A stretch of DNA of 64,000 nt from Gnetum montanum (taxonomy: Eukaryota > Streptophyta > Gnetopsida > Gnetales > Gnetaceae): positions 157,952 to 221,951 of the forward strand of contig MNCI01004927.1 of NCBI GenBank assembly GCA_015680685.1, written 5' to 3'. The position numbers and the translations under genes are program-made. The notes beneath the pieces are model-generated. The model ran no database searches. It was not told the origin of the DNA and saw nothing but the letters and a program-made list of their open reading frames with translations. Positions 42,495 through 54,119 of this stretch are shown here, piece after piece (the stretch's first letter is position 1; every line of letters begins with the position of its first letter).

Positions 42495-44390
42495 CTGCAA
42501 TCACACGAGACCAATTGTTAGTAAGGTTTTACCAATGTTAGGTTATACCTTACTGCTTACCTTAATAGATTTACTTTATTTCCATGTGATGTTAATTATT
42601 GGAAGAACATGTCCCCGAAAGATTATAATGTTGAGTCCTCTTTGCTTAGGTCATTTTCCAATTTAATTTTCTGGTATAGCTAAGGGGATGAAATTGTTTT
42701 TGACACATTTTATTCTTCATTTTATACCTAATTACCCTTAATAATGTTCTTTGGGTGATGAGGAATTTCAAAAAATTTATGCACTATTCGACGTGTGCCC
42801 CTCCCCCACGACTAAGCTAAACACTCCGGGTTCAAGTAGGTTCAAACGAAATAAAAATAGGAGTACCAGCAAGCGAGTTATGGATATGAAAGCAAGGGAC
42901 ATGCAATCACATGTCGTAGAGAGGACTTAAAAAACTTCCCCTGTGTGAATAATTGCAAATGATGTTGATTAGCACAGGGGGGTCATGTATATATATTTTC
43001 ATTCAAGTTAGGGCACTTAGAGAATGTACTGAATTTTTAATATTTATTTGAAATTAAACAATGTAAACTAAGGACATCTGGACAATTATTAAAGGGTTCC
43101 AGGGTAATTCAACTAGTTCTGAAGGCATGAAAATTATGATGGTGTGGAATTTATCAATAAGGATCTCAGATGGTAGAGAAAAAGGCTATGTGATGATTCA
43201 TAGGAACGTGGAATTGGAGGGATAGTAATAAGGGAAAGAATATCATGAATAATATGCTAAGGGTAATAAATGGTGTGTGTGAGCTATCTCATAAGTGAAG
43301 ATTACAAAAGATTACACAAGTGGATCCTCCCCAAAGAAGTTTCCAACCTATAATTCCCTTGTGTAACCACACTTAAAGTGTCTGTGGGCACTAGAAGGGT
43401 TAAATGTAATCCACACTAACTCCACAAAACACACACATGTAAATATCACCAAAATGAGATGAAGATTCTATGCTACATGGGACATGAGCTACAATTACAT
43501 GAACAGTGAGATGAGACGAAGTATAGAAGGGAGCATAGAGATCGGGACATAAGGTAACTTACCCAGGGCACAGTGAATCCTGCGTGAAAAGCATGATTAA
43601 CATGTCATTAACCCATCGTTCCAAGATCAGGACCAAGTCCATCCTTCTAATCAGTGACATCGCATTGTTTCATCCCATGATGAACAACTATGAGAGTACC
43701 ATAACAACAAGGCATATGATCACTTGGCGTTTCGTCCAAGGGAGGAGTGATTTTTGTTTTGTGGCACTTCTCTTCTTTTTTTTTCTCTCTTTTTTTTCTT
43801 TTTGAATATTGAATCCAGAGAAGCTGCCAACCTTCAAGCATGGGTGCATGTCTTTCCAGTGGAACCCCCTAAAACACCATTTGATTTTTGAGTGCCCTTT
43901 TAATTACTCTTACTTCCATTTTTCATTAGATCTACAAGGATCCTAGTACAACCACGTTGCATGATAACTCCCATAGATGTCACCAAAGAGAATCCACAAG
44001 TCCCCTTAATGTCACACCCTAATCATTCCCTCTTGGTCCATCCTTCTTCATTCTGGGTACAATGAACACAAAATTAATTTTAAGTTTTAAAAATGTCAAG
44101 AATATCACTATAACCTCAAATAGAACCTCTTATTTGTATAATGGATGAGTGGGTGTAGTGGGCTCACTGTCGAAATAATTGCTCACTCATGACTTAATAA
44201 CATAGAACACACCTCAACCAACAATTCACATGAGTGTTTTATTCGTAGATGAGATTACTTAAATAAGTGTAAAAAGACAAAAAAACAAACAGATAAAAGA
44301 TAAAACAAAAAGTTGAAAAATGAAAAATTGGAAAACAAAAAGTTGTAAAGTTAAAGAAAATGAAAAATATTTATTAATCCTGCTTGTTAT
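42495..44390 (-). other. A2 post-gag conserved spacer
   Basis: Non-coding. The segments 43300-43760 match A0 17595-18040 in reverse, and 43310-43860 match A1 25240-25745. It contains a T-rich run at 43770-43803 and ends with a splice-acceptor-like TGATTGCAG before 42494. No pol similarity is visible, so pol is absent rather than decayed. Confidence 0.6.
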
Positions 44391-46373
44391 CTAGAATGGA
44401 AGATATCCCCCATAACTAATCAGTTGAGCATGGCAAGGATTAATAAATGGAAGATAAAGATCCTTGCATGTTGGAAGTATTGGGGCTTGGTCATATTTAT
44501 CCCCTCGGGGTTCACACACTTCATTACAGTAAGCATAGTGGGGAACTTTATGTGATGTAGTTCCTGGATAATGAGTTGACCCACTATGATATTTGTGACT
44601 GTTAGATGGTATGCAAGGGTTGGGTTGATGCCTCCCATGGTTGTGTTCATTGGACTGTATGGTTGTTGGAGTGTTAGTTGGTGGCCCTGATGAAGTGAGA
44701 TGAGGCGTTGGGTTCGAAGGTAAGGGTGCACCACAGTGTGGAACTTGTGTTGGGTTGGAAGATGCAGTGGCCTCAAGATTGTGTTGTCACTTCTTATGGC
44801 CGTGTTTAAAGAAAGGACGCTTTTGTTGTTGAGGAGGCTTTTCACTGCTATTAGTAGCATTAGCACAAGGAGTGTTCATGGGTTTTTGTTGTGGTGTAGG
44901 CACCTTAGGAACAATTTGTGGCACTGTGGAAGGAGGGAAAGGATGAGAATGTTGAAAGTAAGGAGGAGTATGAGATGCACAAGGTGGTGGTTGTGTTGGA
45001 GGTATGGGCTAATAGTATTATGGAAAATAGTACTGTGGTGAGATAAAGTGCGTTGGTCCAATTGGAGAAACAGGATGTTGAACTTGATAAGCGTTTGGAT
45101 TCAGATAATATGAAGGGTGCCTCCAGTCTAAGGGTGGTCTCCCCCACGACTGGGATTGTTGCCACTGTGATCGAACATAGTATCTCTGTACGAACTCTAG
45201 ATGTAACGTGTTTCCCCAATGCTCATGTAAATGTAACAATATTGGGCATTGGCCTTTGGGGTGATCATACAGGCATGTGTTGCATTCATATGTATGATTA
45301 GCAGTTTAGCACTTATTCCCTTTATTCTTTTTTTCTGAATGTCTAATGTTTTGTCCTACTTCTTGGGTTGTCAAAACTCTATCTCCAATGATGTTGATAT
45401 ATTCTCCACACTTTTGATACATCCATTTCAACATCTTATTGATCTTTGCCTCGGCTTCTTCTAATGATTGTTGTATTGGCAAAGATGATGTTTCCACCTT
45501 GAGATTGGTTGATTTCTCCTTTGTATGATCATGGACCTTTGTTAAGTTAAAATTTTGATCTTGTTGATGTTTTTCAACACTCTCCCATAGAGCTATTTCT
45601 CCTTCTTCTTTTGCTACCCACTTAATAAGCTCTTGGATTTGATGGGTTCATAGTTCATATAGTTGACCTTGGGCATATATTCCTAAGGTCTCTCTTGTTT
45701 CATTATGTAGCCCATCAATAATATGGTACATTAGCCTTTCCTCGTAAAACCCATGGCCTGGATAGTTGTTTAACAACGCATAATATCTTTCTAAGGCCAT
45801 GTCCAAGGATTCATGTTGTGCTTGTTTCCATCTTTGGATTTGTTTCCTCAAGGCTGACACTCTTGCATAGGTTTGATATTTTTCGTTAAAGACTTCTACC
45901 ATTGTTGACCAGCATCGTATCGAATTTGGTTTTAACAATCTATACCATACTTTTGCTTGGTCAACGAGTGTCATGGAAAAGAGCTTAAGTTTTTTCTACC
46001 CATTATCAATGTTATTCCATGTGTAGGCATCGTAGAATGCTAGTAAATGTTGATGTAGATCTAAGTCATAGCCTCCTAAAAATTTAGGAAAGTTGTTTAA
46101 ATCAAGCCTGGGTAGATGGCTCTCTTTACGATGCCTACGGGAGATTCGAACAGCCTCTTGTATTTGCGTTAAGCTTATAGTGGCTAGTGGGGGGTCATCA
46201 TCATTAGGTAAGTTATGATTTCGTGCATTGTGATGACATTGCTTTTGTTCATGTTTATAAGAAACTCCCACTTCAGGTTGTATACTCCAATCTTCATTGT
46301 CATATAGTTCATTGGTTCTCCAATGAACTTCCTCACTAAGTGTGGCATTATTGTAATCTTGTAAGAGAGGCAT
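44391..46373 (-). pseudogene. A2 gag (nearly full length, one frame)
   Basis: About 660 codons in one frame from ATG 46373 to TAG 44391-44393, with only a handful of stops (for example TAG near 45993, TGA near 45645 and near 44797). The N-terminus is MPLLQDYNNATLSEEVHWRT, then ISRRHRKESHLPRLDLNNFP and FLGGYDLDLHQHLLAFYDAY. The capsid region 45974-45648 has WYRLLKPNSIRCWSTMVEVF, NNYPGHGFYEERLMYHIIDG and RETLGIYAQGQLYEL. The zinc knuckle CNTCLYDHPKGQCP is near 45260-45300. Then a Pro/Gln/Asn/His-rich tail ends HAQLISYGGYLPF. The best preserved coding region in the window. Confidence 0.85.
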
Positions 46374-46480
46374 TTTTGTAAAGTTATTTGGATGTGACTT
46401 TTTATAATTATTTCTTTCTAAGAGATATATCGTTAAGTCCTTTACAATGATCTTATATGATAAAACTAATATAGATAACT

Positions 46481-46506
46481 AGCACCATCCCCAGCAACGG
46501 CGCCAA
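46481..46506 (-). promoter_or_regulatory. Primer-binding site of A2
   Basis: Minus strand TTGGCGCCGTTGCTGGGGAT directly after the 5' LTR, the Athila-type site reported as complementary to tRNA-Asp. Better preserved than in A0 or A1. Confidence 0.85.
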
Positions 46507-47303
46507 TGATGAGTGGCGAGATACCCCTACACTCAACCATACAAATATGACCGTTTTCACATGTGATCCGATTGAACTCCGTAGACGGACTAGTTGTGGC
46601 ACCTAGATTATTAACCTTAGGTTGCAGTTCACTATCTTCCCACCTGGACTAGTATTAGCTTTGTCACGTATGGTTTAGTCTAGAGTGAGGTGTATGATGT
46701 GTTCCTAATTCTAACGCTACTCTTGAAGGCAATGGAAAATAATATTAACTACGCTAAGCTAGGATGGAAAGGGTAAGAGAATCTAATCTAGCCTAAGTGT
46801 GATGAGCAGCCATTCCTTGATTATTCATACACATCTTGGACTTTGTGCACGACTACCATTGGGATTACCAAGCGCAGATCCTAGGTACGCCATTGGGTTA
46901 CCAAGTAGTCACACTTAAATGCTCGTAATCAATTCATACTCATTCTGCGTTACTAAGAGATAAGGGTGAGAGAGACTAATTAGGAAAGCAATAAATAATA
47001 ATTAAATAAATAACAAAGTAAATGCTTCAATGATGAAGTAATCTCGCTCTTTATTGCCATTCATGTGCGTGTCCAAGTACGTCACACTCGAATAAAGAAT
47101 GTCGTACAATTACATTCACCACACTACGAGCAAACACGGGAAAAATAATCTAACTCTGGAGGGATCAAACTACCAGAGTCTAGCTACAATCTAAACTAGG
47201 ATGATGAACAAGGGAGAGCCACTTCTTATTTATAGACATTGCGGTGAACTACAATATCGCATATGTGATATCGCAGGGGAAGACGTGATATCGCGTACCA
47301 TCA
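46507..47303 (-). repeat. A2 5' LTR
   Basis: 797 bp, plus-strand TGATGAGTGGCGAGATACC to ATCGCGTACCATCA. Three GATATC/GATATT-type palindromes lie in U3 next to 47303. TATA reverse at 47228-47234. Confidence 0.9.
47228..47234 (-). promoter_or_regulatory. TATA box of A2 5' LTR
   Basis: Minus-strand TATAAAT in GTCTATAAATAAGAAG, the same context as in the solo LTR at 6437-6443. Confidence 0.65.
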
Positions 47304-48913
47304 GTAGTTAACTCTAAAAGGGGTTCAGAAGATCCATGGTGTACAACAGGTGTAGTGGAGAGCATAGTTATAGTCTCAGTGGTGGCAGGCCATGAAGTTT
47401 GGTGCTCGCTGTGGTGTACCATGCCTGGCAAGTTGGCCACCGCGATGTACCGTGTGGTGTTCTACGATGTGTTATGCAATGTTGTGTGATGCTCTACGGT
47501 GTGTTGTGTGGTGTTTTACAGGGCTACAATGGGGTTGCAGTGTACTGTGCAGTGTTCCACAAGGTTGCAACAGGGTTGTGGTGGGCCGTGATGTGCAACT
47601 CTACCTCTCCAATGATGCATTTAGGTCTTGTTCGCCCAAGAAGCTAAGTGCCAAATGCCAAAATGCTAGAATGCAAAATGCCAATGTGCTCTAATAATGC
47701 CAACCAACCTCAAATGCCAAAAATGCCCCCACCCCTAAAACGTTGGGGCACAAGGGTATTTATAGGGCTAGGGTTATTCTAAACTATGAATTATGCAACA
47801 CATGGTAGAGTAGTAGGTGGGACTACACTCTAGGATAGTTGGGACTATGCTCATCCCAACTACACTCTAGTGTTAAGCTCTATGGTGTTGAGTGGTGTTA
47901 TTGCTCTGCGGAGTCTGTGAAGCCGAGAGACTATGACTATGCTACCCAGTTGCATAGAGAAGACTACAATGTATCTAAAAAGATGTAAATAATGCCAAAA
48001 AAATGCAAATTTTGGAGACTACACTCTAGGTTTGGGGAAAGGGGGATGCAAAAATGCAAAATGCTAGTGTTGGAGAGGTGCTTGAGTTGCTCCTAATGCT
48101 AATGCTGAGGTGTGGAGGCCTTTAGAGGTTGTTTTTTGCCAACTACATTGAGTACGCTCTAGTGTGTAGTCCTAAACTTAGGAAAAATCTAGCAAAATGT
48201 GGCTAAGTGTTGACTATGCTTCAGGGAAGGTTAACTATGCTCCTAAGTGTAGTGAGCATAAGCTCAACACTTGGAGAAAATCATGTAAAATTTGGCTTTT
48301 GGATGAACTACGCTAAATATTCTCTAGAGCGTAGTTAGGAGGTGTAGTCCCAATAGTTTGAAAACTCTGGCATCCAGGGTTGACTACTCTCTAGAGCGCA
48401 ATCCTGGTAGTGAGAGCATAGTCTATACACTTAGAGAAAATTCTGCAAAAATGTGGTTGCAAGTTGACTACATTGATTATGCTCTAGAGTGTAGTCCAGT
48501 AGTGGAGAGCATAGTCTGGGTACTTAGAAGAATTTTGGCAGAAATTGGGCTTCCAAACTATCTACGCTGACTACACTCCAAAGCATAGTCCCAAAAGTTA
48601 TAGAAATTTTTGCAAAAACTGATGTTCCATGCTAACTAGACTAACTATGCTCTAAAGTGTAGTCCTGGTAGTGGGGAGCATTGTCTTAGCACTTAGAAAA
48701 ATCTATAGCTTGTGTCACCATTTTGACACTTAGAAAAATATGGCAAAACTGGTAGTTATGTTGACTACGCTCTAACTACACTCTACAGTGTAGTCAAGGG
48801 GTGTACAAAGCATAGTCTCAACACTTAAAAAATTTGGACAAAGTGCCACCATTTTGACATTTAGCCAAATTTGTAGGTGGGACGTTGGAGCCCGAAATTT
48901 TTATGATGTTTCA
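47304..48913 (-). repeat. C1 5' LTR, right part
   Basis: It continues the C1 LTR after A2 and matches 32946-34496. TATA-like reverse at 47758-47764. Palindrome array with CTCTAGAG cores at about 48150-48800. Ends TTATGATGTTTCA at 48913. Confidence 0.85.
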
Positions 48914-49333
48914 CCTAGCATCATTGTCTTGCATAACATAATTAGCATAACATTCCTAAAGACCCAGATGGATAAGCATTTGGTGAAGCATTGTAGGAAT
49001 AAATTGATTAGGCAACAACACAATGTTGCCCTCTATGTCACGCCAATGTAATTTTTCATCTTGATGTAGGATGAAGGTGAAATTGGGTACATACTCATCA
49101 AGATAAGTATATACCATTCAATATTATTGAGGCATCGAATGATGAGCTCCATTAGACTTGGATGGAGAAGCACTCCTGTGAAAAGAAGACATTTTTACTT
49201 AGATGATAAAAACATAGTGTGCTTTTAAATTTTGTTGTAGTAATTGCAAAATATTATATGACTCTAAGGTTCATTCCAATAATTTTGAATGATTTCCACT
49301 TAATCATAGGTAGCGCATGAAACAACCAAAAGG
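48914..49333 (-). pseudogene. A1 leader and gag start, cut off by C1
   Basis: Sequence between the A1 PBS and the C1 insertion. It should hold the A1 gag N-terminus, but no clean frame is recognised. Confidence 0.45.
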
Positions 49334-49352
49334 TCCCTGGCAATGGCACCAA
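49334..49352 (-). promoter_or_regulatory. Primer-binding site of A1
   Basis: Minus strand TTGGTGCCATTGCCAGGG adjoining the 5' LTR, a mutated Athila-type (tRNA-Asp) site. Confidence 0.75.
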
Positions 49353-50196
49353 TGATGAGTGATCGGGTACCCGTGCGCCCAACCATACGAATCACTAAAG
49401 TGTTCACGCACAATCCGATTGAATTCCATGGACCTCTAGTTCTCTAGTGCACAAGTTCTTCTAGGAAGTGAAATGGGCATTAAGAATGTTCGTTGTCTCC
49501 ACAACTACACTTGTGAAGCTTAAGGATATGGTTTAAGTGTAATTGAGGAACATGATTTTTCTCATTTTATGTTTTATAAGTTTAATCGTCTACAACAAGA
49601 ATGAAAGGTAGAGCAATTTAAGATCTAATTCACTCACTGCCTAGCTAGCCTAACACAAGTACCTATTCCACTTTCCTAGAGACATATTGAACACATATAG
49701 CACTGCTGGGCTACCAAACATTAAGCGTTGCTAAGTTACCAAGCACTATATGTATGCTCGAAGTAGTCAAGCTTATGTTCATAACAACTAGAAATTAATT
49801 TCTTAATTTAAATGCATTAAAGTAAAGTGCATTAAAGGAAACATTAATCTATTCTCAATGCTACAAGGATTATCAAAAGGGTTCATTTTCATTCCCATCA
49901 CACTACTACGCTCAAGTACATCAGAGATTTGTACACACTTAGACTTTTGCTGTGGGTACTCAAAAAATATTATAACTCTAGAGGAAACAAACTACAAGAG
50001 CTTTGCTAACTATGGCAAAAACTAATATAAAAGTCATGAACCTAAGCGCTATATTTATAGGTTGTCGTATACCCTGCAATATTGGATATTCAACATCATG
50101 TCCTAACTCTGACATCGGATACCCAACGTCGAGGCTCCGACATCCGGTGAGCCTTGGGTACTCGATATCAGAGCTAATGAAAAATGTAATTCATCA
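49353..50196 (-). repeat. A1 5' LTR
   Basis: 844 bp, plus-strand TGATGAGTGATCGGGTACC to ATGTAATTCATCA, matching 23728-24582. TATA reverse at 50053-50059. Followed by the duplicated CTACT. Confidence 0.9.
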
Positions 50197-50201
50197 CTAC
50201 T

Positions 50202-52700
50202 TAAGGTACCAACTTATTAGAGTTATTCTTGGAACATAATTGTATGTCTTTTAATGGAATTAAAATTTAAGTAAAAATTTAAAAAATAGTTGTTACTTCA
50301 TCACATAGACAACATGATGCTTTAGGGGAACTTAGTTATAACATAAAAATGCTATAAATGTAACTCAAAATTGCAATCTCTTTGCCACATAGTACTTATA
50401 AATATGAGAATAACTAATTGAGTTATTTAGTCTCTCTCTAACCCTTAAAAAATGAATTGTAACTGATGATGAATCTAGTATGATTTGACATGTCTTATAA
50501 AGAAAAAATATGCAAGCTATAGATGATACAATAGTTTAGCGATTTTTGTATTTTGAAAAATTCTAGTATAGAATTTCATTACTCATCAAATTAAAAGTAC
50601 ATGATAAGACTTTGCCAAAAATAACTTGAAAGTTGACCAATTCTATGATACTCTACTTGGAAAAGGGACTATAAATGAATCTTAAAAATACACAAATAAG
50701 ATAAAATTTTGGCATTTCACCCTACATATATTGTGAAAAAAAAATGGTTTGATTTGACATAATAGAGGATGATATAACAAAGAGTTATTAATGTTAAGAT
50801 TTCATCAGTAGAACTAATTTTTCCAAAAATATCTTTCCCCCATGGGGGATTCTAAATTACTTCCAACTTCCTCTACTGGTACTAAAATTTCTATTGGTTC
50901 TTAGAATGAAGATTTATAATTCCTTTTCTAGTAATATTTTTGCAAATAAGAGACTTGATCCTCTTTTTCCTAATGATATATAAGAGCAATTAGTTGTTGA
51001 TCTTACATCGTAATGCATGTTCTTTCAAATTTTGGGTTGCCTATATTGTAATCAAAATTTATATACATAGTTAATTAATGTGATACAAAAGCATGACATT
51101 TAAGTCATTCATGTAAGATTCTATTTTTTATTTATTCTAGTTTGTTAAGCTAGGTACTGCTTTGATGGTGTGACATGACCTAAATATAGGGTCATTTATA
51201 CATAAGCATATAGTATCGATTTTTTTTTCAATGGACTCAATATTTTAATGTCTAATCTAAACAATATTATAATGTTTCATGTTATGTCAGGAGATTTAAC
51301 CTTTTGTTGATTATTTTGAAAGTTTATTAGAAAATTGTTAGTCTTCTTGATCCCATTAAGCATATGGAATCTATTTCCACATCATTTTATCCTCATAGAC
51401 ATTTTTTTAGTTGAAATCAATCTTATTAATCATAAAAATAAATTTGTAAAGCAAGCAAGTTGGAAGAGTTACATTCAACTAATTACATGTTATAATATTC
51501 CTAATTCTTGTAACTTTTTTTTGTTATGAAGGTAGTTTATTTAATGCTTATCTTTTTTTGCTCAAGAAAAAAGATGCCTGCAATTTTTTTTCTATCCTAA
51601 AATTTAAGATGCTTGCATCTTGAAGTTTAGGATGAAAAAAAAAACAATATAAAGATAAAGATATAAAAAACCAACCTAATGTTAAAGACAAGAATAATTA
51701 AACAACAATAAAGAAAGTAGAGAAGATAGAAGCTTCTGTGAATGAATGCTTTTACTTGTATTACAAGATGTATTCATCAATCCAAATAGATAGCTCATAA
51801 GATAAATATGTCCTTATTTAATAAGAATAATGTTAACTTAAAGGTCATCAATAATGTTGACAAGCAAATTATAACTAGCAGTAAAATTCTTGATATAAGG
51901 TTAAGTGACAAAGTAAAAATGATGCACTAGCTTCTTATGAATTTAGCTTTTCTACAAATGTTGATATTTCTTTATAGCTTTCTACTATTGACTCAAATCC
52001 CTTTGGTAGTCTAAGTTTAAGGATAGATGTTCAAAGTAAAAAAAATGAATTTTTCTTTTTTATCCTATATGGCATAAAAATAATTTGAAAATTACAAGGC
52101 TTTTACCCCTATATTACAAAGAATCTAAATTGTCTTCAATTTATCTTTTGACTTTGACTTTATCTTTGGGCTTATACTTAGTTTTGCTATACTTTCTTAT
52201 GTAAGTATGACATTAAATCACTTAGAATTTTGGTTTATTGAATTCATTTCCTTTTCTAATTTGTAGATCACAACATGGATAATTGAATTGAGTTATGGAA
52301 AATGAGTCCAAGTGCTTGCAAGAACCAACAATTCCTTCTTTAGTATTTCCTTTAGAGTTATTGTGACTTGTCTTGGAGTTTCAAGATGGTAAATCTTCAA
52401 TCCTCTTTGAAACATGATAAATGTTCTTGATTATGACACTCTTTGGTTGGAAACTTGATTGTTGATCTTGGCTCCTATTAATTTTATTTTGATTGCTTCT
52501 TTCTTATTTCTGATTCCAATATCTTAGAGATGTATCGTGAGTTGCTTCAAATTTTCTATGTTTTGAAGACTTTGATGGAGGTTTATGAATGATCATCATC
52601 TTTTCATGATTTTTTCCTAGAATTTTATAAATGTGTGGTTGTAGAAGAAGGCTAGGTTTTGTAGCACTTTAATTATGCTCTTTGTGGAAAACTTATTTGA
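50202..52700. other. AT-rich decayed sequence, nothing recognised
   Basis: No convincing ORF or element terminus. One hairpin-like inverted repeat lies at 51583-51645. Possibly old LINE or LTR debris. Confidence 0.4.
51583..51645. repeat. Inverted repeat with 28-base arms
   Basis: A T-rich arm with CTATCCTAAAATTTAAGATG pairs with CATCTTGAAGTTTAGGATG plus an A-run, with few mismatches and a 4-base loop around the perfect palindrome AAGATGCTTGCATCTT (51606-51621). It could be a foldback fragment; no target duplication recognised. Confidence 0.6.
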
Positions 52701-52723
52701 CAACTTTATGTTAGATATAAGCT

Positions 52724-53140
52724 TTGGGTCTAGGTGATGCGTATCAAGTATTAGGGTCACAAATTTTTTCACCAGCGCTGCATGCTATTGAGGCAAGCCC
52801 TATCTCAATGGGGTTTGAAAAATTAAAAAGTTCATTTTTAGTTAATATTAATATGGAGAATTCTCATGTTTTTTGGGAAGATTCAGGTGCATACAAAATT
52901 CTACATTGTTATTTATCTTTAGTCCCTTATCATAAGAATAAATTTTGCAAATCCTAGTGAAGAGATGTTAATATTCCAAAACATAATATCTTTATTTCTA
53001 AATGCCTTTATGGTAAACTTCCAATGATGGTTTTATTACATCGTAAGGGTTTAATCACATATGATTCTTGCATGTATTATGAGATGCCATGAGAATTATT
53101 AAACCATTTTTTTTTCAATATCCTTTGGTAAGAAGAATTT
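52724..53140 (+). pseudogene. L1-type LINE C-terminal zinc-knuckle (zf-RVT) remnant
   Basis: SHVFWEDSGAYKILHCYLSL, then a stop, then NIPKHNIFISKCLYGKLPMM, LLHRKGLITYDSCMYYEMP and LLNHFFFNIL follow the pattern of the zf-RVT domain of plant L1 elements (W.SGKYSVKSAY, IP.K...F.WK...G.LPT, L.RRG, C..C, E...HLFF.C). It is in a different LINE class region from 15151-23727. Broken by stops. Confidence 0.5.
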
Positions 53141-54110
53141 GACATGAGGTTAAAAATTAATGAATAGCTGATTATGAAACTCTTCTCTCAATGATATTAT
53201 TTAAGCTTGTGTGAATCCAAAATAATAAGGAAAAAAGACAAAAACTTAAAACCCTTCTCTCCTTATTTTTTCATGTAATTTGGATTTGCATGCTTTTTTT
53301 ATAAAAAAAAAATGAAACCCTCATCTCTATTATAGTGAGATTTGGTTCAGTGGACATTGACTTAGTTGAATTACTTGTAGAGATAATGGATGAATGTTGC
53401 AGATACTTTCATGAAATTATCATTTGGACTCAAACATGGAACATAACTTTCATTATTATAAGGTTTTTTGAATTGGTTTAAGCTATCAAACTTGTTTGCA
53501 GTGAGTGATAGCTTTTTGTTTTTGTTTTTAATCTTTAGATCTCTTGGGCTCTTTTGTCTTTTTAGTGTGGATGTTTATGAAAGCTCTAATATTAATCCTT
53601 TGTTCATAGACATCTCTTGTATCTGAAGTTGTAATAATTACCTTTTTTATTTATCAAATGTACCCTAGCCACTGTGGATTTGGGTTTATCTTACATTAAA
53701 ATGTTACACCAACATCATTTCTACAAATGTAACAATCTCTTATCTTAATCAAGTAGTTAATCAAACTTGCATCTTCTTTATTAACTAGTAACATTGTTCA
53801 TCTAAGTTCTAACCTATTTTAAACCAGTTTTATTATATCATTAAATTATTTAATCCCTTATTTTCTTTATGAATAATATCATGGATTATAACAATCCATC
53901 TAGTCTCTATCAACCTCTAATCTTAGAAGGACTTATTGGCATGTATGTCAAATTCTAGATGAATCTTTTATCAAACTCACTAATTTTTTTGCCTTCTAAT
54001 GGCCTTATATTAGTTATTGATTTCTATGAGAATGATTTCATCTTAAAATCTCATCTTAACATCTTCGATAGTAAGCCTATCCCAACTAACAATCATTGAA
54101 CTTTAATTGC
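53141..54110. other. AT-rich decayed sequence
   Basis: No recognisable frame; probable 3' part of the LINE and start of the old Tat element. Confidence 0.35.
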
Positions 54111-54119
54111 TATTCATGT

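Larger units (their letters stand above)
40981..47303 (-). mobile_element. A2: Athila-type gag-only element with accessory ORF
   Basis: Flanked by GTAGT on both sides (40976-40980 and 47304-47308), inside the C1 5' LTR. Read on the minus strand: 5' LTR 46507-47303, PBS 46481-46506, gag 46373-44391 in one frame, conserved spacer, accessory ORF 42494-41898, and 3' LTR from 40981. No PR, RT or INT lies between gag and the spacer. It is the innermost insertion here. The 3' LTR is mis-assembled at 41444-41826. Confidence 0.9.
32494..48913 (-). mobile_element. C1: non-autonomous Tat-type element (gag-PR) with nested A2
   Basis: The 3' LTR 32494-34496 and the split 5' LTR (40532-40980 and 47304-48913) each total about 2.0 kb. 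The outer flanks CTTGG (32489-32493) and CCTAG (48914-48918) agree at three of five positions, both differences being transitions, so the duplication is decayed. Internal: gag and protease on the minus strand, minisatellite clusters, 3' UTR and PPT stem-loop. No RT, RNase H or INT found. Confidence 0.8.
23728..50196 (-). mobile_element. A1: Athila-type LTR retrotransposon with two nested insertions
   Basis: The 3' LTR 23728-24582 and 5' LTR 49353-50196 are the same family in the same orientation, with CTACT on both outer sides (23723-23727, 50197-50201). The PBS is at 49334-49352 and a PPT lies beside 24582. The internal part holds gag, PR, RT, RNase H and INT remnants on the minus strand. 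Elements C1 (32494-48913) and, inside it, A2 account for about 16.4 kb of the span, so A1 itself was about 10 kb. Confidence 0.9.

Noticed and set aside
44736-45041. 101-codon plus-strand ORF
   Set aside because: Antisense shadow of A2 gag, whose capsid and zinc-knuckle motifs define the minus strand as coding.
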